Source of the DNA: Calditrichota bacterium | GTDB taxonomy: Bacteria > Zhuqueibacterota > Zhuqueibacteria > Residuimicrobiales > Krinioviventaceae | Direction: 5' to 3' | Length of the DNA: 25,138 bases | Assembly (NCBI GenBank): GCA_003818595.1 | Contig: RPQV01000008.1 | Coordinates: forward strand, 1-25,138 | In this document: piece by piece, positions 1-7,630 of the stretch | How the letters are laid out: every line of letters starts with the position of its first letter | Numbering within the stretch: position 1 is the stretch's first letter | Program-made: the position numbers and the translations under genes | The notes under the pieces: generated by a model | Database searches by the model: none | What the model was told of the DNA's origin: nothing | Seen by the model: only the letters and a program-made list of their open reading frames with translations

Positions 1-622
1 CATACCAGCGATATCCAACGTAAATACCCTCTTTATACATCACCACACCATTCTCTCCCGGGTAAGCATTCAGCGCATGAGCCGGAGAATCGCTCAGCTT
101 TTGGGGAAACGTGAAGCAGAGTTTGCCCGATGGATTGACCTTGCCGAAGAGCACATCGGCTATGGCGTTGCCGGCTTCCATACCGCCGTACCAAGCCTGC
201 ACCACCGCAGGAATTTGATCAATCCAAGGCATTGCCACCGGCGATCCGCTGATATTGACAACGATAGTACGCGGATTGACCGCCAAGACCGCCTGCACCA
301 ATTCATCCTGATGAAACGGCAAGGTAATATCCAGACGATCGCTGCCTTCGGCATCTCCGTGCTCATAGTGACTCAAGCCGGTGAAGATGATGGCCACATC
401 AGCATTCGCTGCAGCACCAACCGCATTGGCGATCTGTTCGGTTCCGCTTTTCTCTTCATAGCCCATGGAAAAAATCACATTTGAGCGTCCTTTGACCTGT
501 GCGATCAATCCCTGCAATGGCGTAATTTCGTACAGTGCTTTGATTTCTGAACTACCGCCACCTGGCGCCTGCAATCGTACAGCATTCTCGCCGATGACAG
601 CGATTGTTTTCAAATTCTCTAA
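1..622 (-). pseudogene. GH3 beta-glycosidase, C-terminal part after an in-frame stop (runs off window)
   Basis: Directly after the TAA at 623-625 the same minus-strand frame continues open for about 207 codons to the window edge. It still reads as GH3: it opens with KTIAVIGENA, the usual start of the GH3 C-terminal alpha/beta sandwich domain. It then carries AEGSDR, where family knowledge places the general acid/base Glu, followed by VVNISGSPVAMPW and GKVNPSGKLCFTFP. No ATG with a ribosome site follows the stop; the first ATG is well inside the domain. The sequence is undecayed, with no further stop or frameshift, so the interruption is either recent or an assembly error. The 3' end of the gene lies beyond position 1. 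Confidence 0.72.
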
Positions 623-1714
623 TTACAGCGGCAAAAAACCGCCGTCGTTTTTAAGCAGTACAATCGATTCATCGGCGATCTTGCGCGCCGATTTGGCATG
701 ATCGGGATGATTGAGCACACCCTTTTTACGATTCGGATCAAACACATGCGTCAAAAACATAACCCGCAAGTTGCGACGCGCTTTATCATCCAGAACACTC
801 ATCGGAATCTCTCCGCCCAGCAATAGCTCTTTGAACGGATCAGCCAGAAAATAATCCGCATAGGGTTTATCGGTGCCCATTTCCAGATCCAGTCCATACA
901 GCGCCGCTTCGCGCGTATCATGCGTCCCGGACCAATCCGACACGACCAAGCCTTGAAATCCCCATTCACCCTTGAGAATGGTGTTGAGCAGATAATCATT
1001 ATGGCAGCAATGGCCACCGCGCAACTTGTTGTAGGCGCCCATCACGGTATAGACACCGCCCTGCTGCACCGCAGCCTGAAATCCTGGAAGATAGATCTCC
1101 CGCAATGCTCGTTCATCGATTTCAACACTGATGGATCCGCGTTCCACTTCCTGATTGTTTAGGGCGAAATGTTTGACGCAGGCAGCAACATCCTGTTCCT
1201 GCACCCCACGAATGTAGGGCACAACAATCTGAGCGGTGAGATAAGGATCTTCACCGAAATATTCAAAGTTCCGTCCGCACAGCGGCGTCCGTTGAATATT
1301 AATCGCCGGACCGAGAATCACCGCTTTGCCGCGGGCATTAGCTTCGCTGCCGAGTACGCGCCCGAATTCAAGCGCCATCTCGGGATTCCATGTTGAAGCC
1401 AGCGCCGTGCCATTGGGAAGATACCCGGCATAATCGTCCGTGCGTCCGGCAGGCGCCCATGAATGGGGACCGATCTCCTGGCGAACGCCATGAGGGCCAT
1501 CGGACAAAAAACGCACCGGAATGCCCAGCCGATCAATACCAGCGGCTGTGAATTTACTGTCGGCGTGAATCAGGGATAATTTTTCATCCAATGTCAGGCG
1601 GGATAATAAATCCTCAACACGCGCTTCCAGCGGTTGCGTTGGATCAAGGTAATAAGGCGTTTCCGCATAGATCATAAAAGTCAACAGCAAAAATGAAAAC
1701 CAGTGCTTTATCAT
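623..1714 (-). CDS. Glycoside hydrolase family 3, N-terminal catalytic domain (truncated by TAA)
   Basis: This 363-residue product is the N-terminal TIM-barrel half of a secreted GH3 beta-glucosidase/xylosidase-type enzyme that removes terminal sugars from beta-linked oligosaccharides. A signal peptide spans about residues 1-17 and likely cuts near YA-ETP. Family motifs seen are GRNFEYFGEDP (147-157), KHFALNNQE (181-189) and VVSDW (257-261), whose Asp260 is the expected nucleophile. The ATG at 1714 has AGGAG about 6 bases upstream. The frame stops at LLKNDGGFLPL, exactly where GH3 proteins enter the second domain, and that domain follows in the same frame. Without it the acid/base Glu is missing, so this half alone should be inactive. 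A terminator lies immediately upstream, leaving little room for a promoter. Confidence 0.85.
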   Translation of the reverse strand: MIKHWFSFLLLTFMIYAETPYYLDPTQPLEARVEDLLSRLTLDEKLSLIHADSKFTAAGIDRLGIPVRFLSDGPHGVRQEIGPHSWAPAGRTDDYAGYLPNGTALASTWNPEMALEFGRVLGSEANARGKAVILGPAINIQRTPLCGRNFEYFGEDPYLTAQIVVPYIRGVQEQDVAACVKHFALNNQEVERGSISVEIDERALREIYLPGFQAAVQQGGVYTVMGAYNKLRGGHCCHNDYLLNTILKGEWGFQGLVVSDWSGTHDTREAALYGLDLEMGTDKPYADYFLADPFKELLLGGEIPMSVLDDKARRNLRVMFLTHVFDPNRKKGVLNHPDHAKSARKIADESIVLLKNDGGFLPL

Positions 1715-1730
1715 CAGATTCTCCTGTCAT

Positions 1731-1765
1731 AAAAAAAGCTTTCCGGGACAACCGGAAAGCTTTTT
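1731..1765 (-). terminator. Rho-independent terminator of pgk
   Basis: A 14-bp perfect stem (arms 1733-1746 and 1752-1765) with a GACAA loop is followed on the minus strand by a run of seven T. It starts about 25 bases after the pgk stop codon. The A/T runs on both sides would let it work in either direction. Its T-run ends only about 17 bases before the GH3 start codon. Confidence 0.9.
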
Positions 1766-1790
1766 CTTATTCAACAATTAATCGAATCCA

Positions 1791-3014
1791 TCATTTGTCG
1801 GTCAAAGCCGCCACTCCGGGCAGTATCTTGCCTTCCATCAGTTCAAGGCTGGCGCCGCCGCCGGTGGAGATGTGGCTGAATTGCTTGCCAAAACCTGACT
1901 TTTTCGCAGCGCTGGCTGAATCACCGCCGCCGACCACCGACACCGCGCCGGAGGTCGCAATCGCCTCAGCCAGACCATAGGTGCCTTTTTCGAAACCCTT
2001 GACTTCGAACACACCCATGGGGCCGTTCCAGATGATCGTTTTGCTCTTTTTCGCTTCAGCCTGGTATAATTCGAGCGTCTTTGGACCAATATCGAGCCCC
2101 ATCTTGTCCGCCGGAATAGCTTCGGCGTTTATGACCTCACCGACTCCGCTCTCGCCGGATGGAAACTCGGCAGCCACGATATGATCGACCGGCAGCAATA
2201 AGGTCACGCCTTTGGCTTTGGCTTTGATGAAATACTCTTTGGCTTTTTCAATGAAATCTTCTTCGACGCGCGACTTGCCGACAGCAACGCCTTTGGCCTT
2301 CAAAAAGGTGTAGGCCATGGCGCCGCCGATGATCAGGCTGTCGACTTTTTCCAATAGGTTGTCGATGACCATAATTTTGTCCGATACCTTGGCGCCGCCC
2401 AATATAGCCAACAGCGGCCGTTCAGGTTTATCAAATACCTTGGCGAAATAAGCCAATTCCTTGCTCATCAAATAACCGGAAGCTCCCTGCTTCAGCTTCT
2501 GCGGCACTCCAGCCATGGATGCATGGGCACGATGCGCGGTACCAAACGCATCATCAATATAAAGGTCACCCAGCTTGGAAAGTCCATCGATGAACCACTG
2601 GCGCTCTTCCTTGCTCATCTTGACGCCTTCTTTTTTGCCCTCTTCCTCCGGGTAAAAGCGCAGGTTTTCAAGAAGGACCACATCTCCTGCCTTCATCGCC
2701 GCCACGGCTTTTTCTGCCGGTTCGCCGACACAATCCGGTGCAAAAACAACGGATTTATTCAATAGTTCAGAGAGCCGCTCCGCAACCGGTTTGAGAGAAT
2801 ATTCAGGCATCGCCTTACCATCCGGTCGGCCGAGATGTGACATAAGAATGGCTTTACCGCCGTCATTAATCACTTTATTGATTGTCGGCAGAGCGGCAAC
2901 GATGCGCTTATCATCAGCAACCTTTTTGTCTTCGGTCAAAGGCACGTTGAAATCCACGCGGATGAGGACGCGTTTGCCCTTGAGATTGAGATCATCAATT
3001 GTTTGCTTGTTCAT
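1791..3014 (-). CDS. pgk: Phosphoglycerate kinase
   Basis: This cytoplasmic glycolytic enzyme moves the 1-phosphate of 1,3-bisphosphoglycerate to ADP, making ATP and 3-phosphoglycerate, and runs in reverse in gluconeogenesis. At 407 residues it has full family length. Signature motifs are RVDFNVPL (19-26), SHLGRP (59-64), LLENLRFYPEE, DDAFGTAHRAHAS, ILGGAKVSDK in the domain hinge region, WNGPMGVFE and the nucleotide-binding VGGGDSASA near the C-terminus. The ATG at 3014 has GGAG about 7 bases upstream. The gene lies 36 bases after the polyferredoxin gene on the same strand, so it may be partly cotranscribed with the redox genes, and it has its own strong terminator. Nothing unusual was seen. 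Confidence 0.97.
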   Translation of the reverse strand: MNKQTIDDLNLKGKRVLIRVDFNVPLTEDKKVADDKRIVAALPTINKVINDGGKAILMSHLGRPDGKAMPEYSLKPVAERLSELLNKSVVFAPDCVGEPAEKAVAAMKAGDVVLLENLRFYPEEEGKKEGVKMSKEERQWFIDGLSKLGDLYIDDAFGTAHRAHASMAGVPQKLKQGASGYLMSKELAYFAKVFDKPERPLLAILGGAKVSDKIMVIDNLLEKVDSLIIGGAMAYTFLKAKGVAVGKSRVEEDFIEKAKEYFIKAKAKGVTLLLPVDHIVAAEFPSGESGVGEVINAEAIPADKMGLDIGPKTLELYQAEAKKSKTIIWNGPMGVFEVKGFEKGTYGLAEAIATSGAVSVVGGGDSASAAKKSGFGKQFSHISTGGGASLELMEGKILPGVAALTDK

Positions 3015-3050
3015 AGAAACTCCATTTACGTTTATCGTACAGGGTCAATA

Positions 3051-3998
3051 TTACAAGGAATTCACTGAATTTAATGATTTTTTATTAAAAATCAAGGCGT
3101 TCTCCGGACAAGCCTGAATACATTTACCGCAGGCGTGACAATCCGGCCGGATTTTTTTATTCTCCAAAATTGACGGAACTGTCGGACAGGGACTCTTTTT
3201 GATGCATAATCGACAATCGGTACAGGCGCTTTTGATTAATCTCACCCGCAAGATAGAAAACGGCTCCAGTATCCAGGTCACCAGTCCCAACGGACAAACC
3301 AAGTAACAGAACGGGCGATAAACAATCAATCCGCCAATCAGGACGATGATCAGCGATGGAATCAGGGTCGCTGACCATCGCCAATGAAGAATATGAAAAG
3401 CATTTAAATATCCGAAAAGAGAAAAGGACAAGGTAAACACCAGAACGATGAAAATCGCAAAAACACCCAGACGAATAGTATTGGTGAGCGCGAAAGGCAG
3501 GGGTCGCTTGAATTTCCTGAATACCGGGATATGATAGATCAGTTCCTGCAGTGCGCCGACAGGACAGGTCCAGCCGCAAAAACTTTTATTGCTGATGATG
3601 GTTAACAGTCCGACAAAAGCGAGCATTGAAAAAAAGAAAATGGGGATGGACCTCCCGGCATTGATGAAAAGAAAAGGCTTTTCGATGATGCACATCGGGC
3701 TGGGGTGCAAACCCATCCCTTGAGCAAAAGAGCCCCAGGGGAGCACACCAATCACTCCGAATGCAAAGAAAGCGACGGCCATCATCACCAGGCGCACGGA
3801 ACTGACCACTTTTCGCATGATCAGCAGAACGCTCCCCGCTAAGGCCAATGTGGCTGCAATCCATACTTTCGGCATCTGCCAGGCGGAAAAAAAATCCTGC
3901 AAAGCATTGCTTCCGTCACCGCACCAGGCAGCAGAGAATAACGAGAGACCAATAAGGATGGTTATTCTGATTCGTTTCATAAATCCCCGCATAATCAT
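3051..3998 (-). CDS. NapH-like membrane polyferredoxin (4Fe-4S)
   Basis: This inner-membrane iron-sulfur protein of the NapH/CcoG-like group probably carries electrons between quinones and partner redox proteins. About five to six membrane segments are visible. Two CxxxCP motifs of the Fer4_5 type, CGWTCP (141-146) and CYLVCP (231-236), sit at membrane edges. The C-terminal region holds two ferredoxin-type sets: Cys259/262/265/271, with a widened last spacing, and Cys287/290/293/297. The ATG at 3998 overlaps the cytochrome stop codon as ATGA, which suggests translational coupling. An alternative ATG at 3980 has GCGGGG five bases upstream and would place a signal-like segment at the N-terminus. 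Its exact partner is unknown, but the overlap makes the pentaheme cytochrome the obvious candidate. Confidence 0.88.
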   Translation of the reverse strand: MIMRGFMKRIRITILIGLSLFSAAWCGDGSNALQDFFSAWQMPKVWIAATLALAGSVLLIMRKVVSSVRLVMMAVAFFAFGVIGVLPWGSFAQGMGLHPSPMCIIEKPFLFINAGRSIPIFFFSMLAFVGLLTIISNKSFCGWTCPVGALQELIYHIPVFRKFKRPLPFALTNTIRLGVFAIFIVLVFTLSFSLFGYLNAFHILHWRWSATLIPSLIIVLIGGLIVYRPFCYLVCPLGLVTWILEPFSILRVRLIKSACTDCRLCIKKSPCPTVPSILENKKIRPDCHACGKCIQACPENALIFNKKSLNSVNSL

Positions 3999-5146
3999 TC
4001 GCTGAGCTCTTGAGAGAGGGTTTGAATCGTCGATGCAATAATCGTGGGTTGGAGTCGCGCTTCAAGTCCGAACTTTGATATCAGAGTCGCAGGCGCCGGG
4101 AAATAAGTCAAAGTTGCCTGCACTTGTTTCACATGGGGTACGGGAATATCGAAGACCAAAGTACGACTTTCGTCAGGAGATAAACGCTGATCAAACTTGA
4201 TGGATGTTGCTTCCCAAGGCGGGACGGGCGCCGCGCCACTATCATTCTGCAGCAATCGCATGAACACCGATTTAGAGTCCTCAAATGGCGAATCTCCAAA
4301 GTTCTGCCACAGAACCTGATCATTTTCATCAAGCGCCTGCACGGTCAGCACCACCATGCGCAATGGAGAGCCGGTCGGCAACGAATGACCCACGGTCCTG
4401 TTTGTCACTTCCACCGCAGCCCGCAATGCCGAAGAATTTTTTTCCAGGGTAATTTTCACGTTGGCGCAATTGCGCAATATTTCGGCATTGTAACCACCGT
4501 AAAAGATATGCGAGTTGATGTTTCTGATCTTTCCCAAGTCGGCAGATTTCCCCTCCATAGCGGGCATATGGCAATCCTGACACGTTACACCTTTTCGGGC
4601 AAAAGAACTTTTGTGATATTCTTCCTCAGTCGAACAGATATCGAATTGGTGCGACTTTTCCATATTACCGTGGCAAGTCTGACAAAATTGCGGAGAGGTG
4701 AGGACGGATGAAAACTCGGCAGAGTGACTGACAGGAACCGCATCTTTGGATGGACCTTGTTTCACATTTGTCGGAAGCAGCTCAAACCAGGCATCCTTGC
4801 CGTTTCCTTTCATCCGCGTGGCATGACAGACATCACAAGTGACGCCTTCCACCGCAAGTGTTCTGCTGTCATACTCGTTCAAACCCAAGGCGCTGACCGG
4901 CTGATGACATTTCTTACATTTTTCCACATCCTCTGCAGAAGAGGAACGCGCCCATTTGACCATGGCGGCAAAAAATGGATTAGTACGCTCCGTCGATTGA
5001 GCGTGTCGGGATTGCTGCCACTCATGGGTGATTTGACGATGGCAGTCTGCACAACTACGAAAAGACTGCACTTCCTGTGCGTTTGTCCCATTAATAACTG
5101 CCATCATGAGCAGGACGAATACCACTTTTGACCAGACCGAAACCAT
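3995..5146 (-). CDS. Pentaheme cytochrome c, c554-like
   Basis: This exported multiheme cytochrome has five CxxCH heme sites at residues 32-36, 77-81, 104-108, 155-159 and 189-193. A C-terminal domain of about 170 residues, apparently beta-rich, has no further heme motif. The heme part resembles the cytochrome c554 fold family. The start was set at the ATG at 5146, where GAGG lies five bases upstream and a clean signal peptide follows (cut near TNA-QEV). An in-frame GTG at 5167 overlaps the upstream stop but would add residues before the signal peptide. The gene lies between DUF6132 and the polyferredoxin, with a 4-base overlap with the latter. It probably passes electrons in the periplasm; the donor and acceptor cannot be named from sequence. 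Confidence 0.88.
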   Translation of the reverse strand: MVSVWSKVVFVLLMMAVINGTNAQEVQSFRSCADCHRQITHEWQQSRHAQSTERTNPFFAAMVKWARSSSAEDVEKCKKCHQPVSALGLNEYDSRTLAVEGVTCDVCHATRMKGNGKDAWFELLPTNVKQGPSKDAVPVSHSAEFSSVLTSPQFCQTCHGNMEKSHQFDICSTEEEYHKSSFARKGVTCQDCHMPAMEGKSADLGKIRNINSHIFYGGYNAEILRNCANVKITLEKNSSALRAAVEVTNRTVGHSLPTGSPLRMVVLTVQALDENDQVLWQNFGDSPFEDSKSVFMRLLQNDSGAAPVPPWEATSIKFDQRLSPDESRTLVFDIPVPHVKQVQATLTYFPAPATLISKFGLEARLQPTIIASTIQTLSQELSE

Positions 5147-5163
5147 GGCGACCTCGAAAAATA

Positions 5164-5361
5164 TCACGTTGATTGTTTTTTGGGCAAAAATCCTTTGACC
5201 GCATCAACCAGAAGCAGCCCCAATACGCCTCCCCACAATGACGAAAACCAGGGATTGCTCTGCAGTGGACAAGAACCGGTTTTGCAGCCGATAAAATAGT
5301 AATATGAAAAACCCAATCCAGCCCCAATAATGAATATTAAACCATTTTTGATCAATTTCAT
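5164..5361 (-). CDS. DUF6132 small membrane protein
   Basis: This 65-residue protein has two membrane segments (about residues 5-24 and 40-55) joined by a short loop holding FIGCKTGSCPLQSNPW. The GC-(K/S)-(T/S)-G-(S/T)-C-P-x-(Q/T)-S-N-P loop is the hallmark of the DUF6132 family, whose function is not established. The two loop cysteines could act in redox or metal chemistry, but that is inference. The ATG at 5361 has AGGAAA upstream. It is the first gene of the run that continues with the pentaheme cytochrome and the polyferredoxin, which suggests a role in building or operating that redox unit. Confidence 0.82.
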   Translation of the reverse strand: MKLIKNGLIFIIGAGLGFSYYYFIGCKTGSCPLQSNPWFSSLWGGVLGLLLVDAVKGFLPKKQST

Positions 5362-5394
5362 AGTACACGTTTCCTATTGAATGAACATAAACAG

Positions 5395-5422
5395 GAAAGG
5401 CAAGTTTTTAAACTTGCCTTTC
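5395..5422 (-). terminator. Inverted repeat, probable terminator after fmdB
   Basis: Arms at 5395-5407 and 5410-5422 are perfectly complementary over 13 bp, so the central bases form a small loop. The element lies about 70 bases past the fmdB stop and just before the DUF6132 leader. The T-run after the stem is weak, so termination may be incomplete. It separates the fmdB transcript from the redox module. Confidence 0.5.
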
Positions 5423-5491
5423 GCAAATTAGGCATCCTGAAGATGAAAATCAAGCGTAAACTGTGAACGCACGGTTCACATTTCAGATACC

Positions 5492-5695
5492 TCAGCCAAA
5501 ACCACTGCTGCAGCCTCTTCCGCCGTCTGAATGGGAAGGGGAATCAACACCACAGGCGGAAAAAGCGGAAATCATTTTTTCAGGCTTCGGTTCGTTGCAA
5601 TGGGGACAGTTCAGTTGAGAACCATCCTCTCCCAAACGCTGCAGAACGTCGAAGCGATGCCCGCATTTTCGGCAGACATATTCATTGATCGGCAT
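5492..5695 (-). CDS. FmdB-family zinc ribbon protein
   Basis: This 67-residue protein starts MPINEYVCRKCGHRFD and has two Cys pairs (8/11 and 30/33) that form a zinc ribbon of the FmdB/CxxC_CxxC_SSSS regulatory-protein family. The tail is rich in Gly and Ser and carries extra cysteines at 48 and 62, as is common in the family. Members are proposed regulators, but the target here is unknown. AGGAG lies five bases before the ATG at 5695. The ATG shares its first base with the TAA that ends the upstream frame (TAATG), a sign of translational coupling to the putative TGA-containing gene at 5695-5871. Confidence 0.85.
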   Translation of the reverse strand: MPINEYVCRKCGHRFDVLQRLGEDGSQLNCPHCNEPKPEKMISAFSACGVDSPSHSDGGRGCSSGFG

Positions 5696-5871
5696 TACTT
5701 CTCCTTTTCTGTCGATAAGGATTGATTATTGTCATTTGTTTTTTCTGATGAATCTCCACCCGGGAGATCACATGATCCGGACATTCAGGTGGGCACTCCC
5801 AACTTGGGCAGTACATATCTGGATAATACAAACCAGACGATGAGAACCAAAATAATCTGTAAAAAATCCAC
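5695..5871 (-). CDS. Candidate selenoprotein: small membrane protein with in-frame TGA at codon 29
   Basis: A GTG at 5871, six bases after GAGG, opens a frame with one membrane segment (about residues 3-21, starting VDFLQIILVL). It continues SRYVLPKLGVPT and meets TGA at 5785-5787. The same frame continues MSGSCDLPGG and a charged tail until TAA at 5695-5697, overlapping the fmdB ATG. Read through, the product has 58 residues with U29 and Cys34 close together. A 6-bp hairpin with loop CGGGT (5752-5768) begins 17 bases after the TGA, the range expected for a bacterial SECIS element. Alternatives are a 28-residue peptide ending at the TGA with a separate short restart, or a pseudogene. The codon's decoding is inference, and no sel genes lie in the window. 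The family was not recognised. Confidence 0.5.
5752..5768 (-). promoter_or_regulatory. Hairpin after in-frame TGA, possible bSECIS
   Basis: On the minus strand ATCTCC pairs with GGAGAT around a five-base loop CGGGT. The apical loop contains GGT, similar in kind to the GU-bearing loop that SelB recognises. Sixteen bases separate it from the TGA. A competing pairing (GATCA with TGATC just upstream) is possible, so structure prediction or covariation is needed to settle it. Confidence 0.4.
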
Positions 5872-5926
5872 AACATTCCTCAATATTTTGACTTTAAATA
5901 TCGGATGAAATTATCGTTGAAATGAT

Positions 5927-6820
5927 TCAGAATAAATCCAGAGTATGTCCGGTCATATCCGGCCGCATGAAAGGCAGTTGAGCGCCATAAACGTGGAGAA
6001 GCGATGAGGGGGCATTCATTTGTTGCGGTTGCAGGGCAAACTTGAACTGAAATGAGTTAACCACCGCTTGTCCACGAAAATGATTATTAAAAATGACCAC
6101 AATCGATTTGCTTTGCGATGCCATGGATTGGATATTATCGATCCATTGTTGCAGCTCATCAGTACGGTACAAATAGTCGTAACGGGCATCCCGTCCGGCA
6201 TTTTCGCGAAACCATTTGGCCTGGTTGCGGCCATGAAGGCGGACATACGCTACGGGTGCAGTCACAACCGCAGAAGGCGCTAAAGAACCCGGCAAAAGGG
6301 GTTGATCGATATTGACAAAAGAGACCTGACGTTCTGTCAGGAACTGAGCGACAGCATCATCAGACCAGCTCGAATGACGAAATTCCACGGCACAGGGCAA
6401 ATCACCAAAATGCTCCAAAAGCAGTGCAAGTTTTTTAATTGAAGAGACACTCTTTTTAAATGACCAGGGAAATTGGATGAGGACACACAAAAGTTGTCGG
6501 CTGTCCGCGATCAATTGCAGATTTTTCTTGAAATCACCTACATCATCGGAGGAATAGCATTCGCCATGAGTGAACTTGTTCCATAATTTGACGCAAAAAC
6601 GAAAATGGGGATATTTTGCAACCGTCATCAACCATCCATTTATGGTCGCTGCAGACGGATTTTTGTAAAACGTCGAGTTGATTTCGACCACATTAAAATA
6701 ACGGGCGATAAACTCCAATTCGGAAAACCGGCGCGGCCGCTCGGCAGGGTATACAATACCATTCCAATCGGGATAACTCCAACCGGCAGGTCCAATGTAA
6801 ATCGATGGTGAGTGCTCCAT
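5927..6820 (-). CDS. DUF72 family protein (YecE-like)
   Basis: This 297-residue cytoplasmic TIM-barrel protein belongs to the DUF72 family. Visible family motifs are YIGPAGWSYPDW near the N-terminus, FNVVEINSTFYKNPS, AVEFRHSSW, VAYVRLHGRN and VVIFNNHFRGQAV. The biochemical function of DUF72 is not established. The frame is open further upstream to an ATG at 6862, but that extension would be encoded by a terminator hairpin and is not family-like, so the ATG at 6820 was preferred. No clear Shine-Dalgarno site precedes it. Transcription presumably reads through from the slipin gene or starts within that hairpin region. Confidence 0.85.
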   Translation of the reverse strand: MEHSPSIYIGPAGWSYPDWNGIVYPAERPRRFSELEFIARYFNVVEINSTFYKNPSAATINGWLMTVAKYPHFRFCVKLWNKFTHGECYSSDDVGDFKKNLQLIADSRQLLCVLIQFPWSFKKSVSSIKKLALLLEHFGDLPCAVEFRHSSWSDDAVAQFLTERQVSFVNIDQPLLPGSLAPSAVVTAPVAYVRLHGRNQAKWFRENAGRDARYDYLYRTDELQQWIDNIQSMASQSKSIVVIFNNHFRGQAVVNSFQFKFALQPQQMNAPSSLLHVYGAQLPFMRPDMTGHTLDLF

Positions 6821-6823
6821 AGG

Positions 6824-6858
6824 GGAAAAACATCGGCGGGCGTTCGACACCCGCCGAT
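6824..6858 (-). terminator. Rho-independent terminator after slipin
   Basis: A GC-rich 9-bp perfect stem (arms 6832-6840 and 6850-6858, nine-base loop) is followed on the minus strand by GTTTTT. It starts about ten bases after the slipin stop and ends almost at the DUF72 start codon. Confidence 0.85.
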
Positions 6859-6867
6859 TCATCTGAA

Positions 6868-7626
6868 TTATTTCTTCACATCCTTGTCGTTTTTAACAAA
6901 AGCACTGAGAAGATCAATCGGTAACGGGAAAATGATGGTCGAATTGTTTTCTGAAGCAATCTCGTTCAACGTCTGCAGATATCGCAACTGCAGCGCCTCA
7001 GGATGTTTCGAGATCACCGCAGCAGCATTGGAGAGTGTCTGCGACGCCTGAAATTCACCCTCGGCGTGGATGATCTTTGCACGCCGTTCACGTTCTGCTT
7101 CCGCCTGCCGCGCCATCGCCCGCTGCATTTCACTGGGCAGATCGACATGCTTGACTTCGACAAGCGAGACTTTGATGCCCCAAGGATCAGTCTGAGAATC
7201 GATGATGCGCTGCAGCTCGTGATTGATTTTATCCCGTTCCGCCAGCAGGTCATCCAATTCCGCCTGTCCCAGCACACTTCTCAGGGTTGTCTGAGCGAGC
7301 TGAGAGGTTGCAAACAGATACTCTTCCACCTGAACAATAGCCTTTTCAGGTTCAACAACACGAAAGTACAATACGGCATTGACTTTGACGGAAACATTAT
7401 CCTTGGTGATGACATCTTGCGGCGGTACATCCATCGCGACCGTTCTCAGGCTCACTTTAACCATCCGATCGACAAACGGGATGATAAAGATAATTCCCGG
7501 ACCCTTTGCACCGGCGAGACGCCCGAGGCGAAAAATGACGCCGCGTTCGTATTCGCGCAGGATCTTGATGGAATTGAGTATGACCAATAAAAGCAGAATG
7601 ACCAACACATAAAAGGGTGAAATCAT
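6868..7626 (-). CDS. Slipin (stomatin/band 7, SPFH domain)
   Basis: This 252-residue membrane-anchored SPFH protein has a single N-terminal hydrophobic segment (about 4-20), followed by the stomatin core REYERGVIFRLGR, GPGIIFIIPFVD and VPPQDVITKDNVSV. A charged helical region around residues 165-205 (QAEAERERRAKIIHAEGE) is likely to form coiled-coil oligomers. Such proteins form membrane microdomain scaffolds and commonly pair with NfeD proteases. AGGAG lies seven bases before the ATG, which is four bases after the nfeD stop, so the two are cotranscribed. A strong terminator follows. Confidence 0.93.
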   Translation of the reverse strand: MISPFYVLVILLLLVILNSIKILREYERGVIFRLGRLAGAKGPGIIFIIPFVDRMVKVSLRTVAMDVPPQDVITKDNVSVKVNAVLYFRVVEPEKAIVQVEEYLFATSQLAQTTLRSVLGQAELDDLLAERDKINHELQRIIDSQTDPWGIKVSLVEVKHVDLPSEMQRAMARQAEAERERRAKIIHAEGEFQASQTLSNAAAVISKHPEALQLRYLQTLNEIASENNSTIIFPLPIDLLSAFVKNDKDVKK

Positions 7627-7630
7627 CTCT

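Noticed and set aside
77..484. Plus-strand frame opposite the GH3 C-terminal region
   Set aside because: It is a shadow of the minus-strand GH3 frame, has no family resemblance, and runs opposite clear coding sequence.
5682..5876. Overlapping ATG-started frame giving a 64-residue protein with CPSWECPPECP
   Set aside because: It lies in a different frame from the membrane-helix frame starting at 5871, the GAGG is only about one base from its ATG, and it ends inside fmdB. The 5871 frame has the better ribosome site and a TAATG junction.
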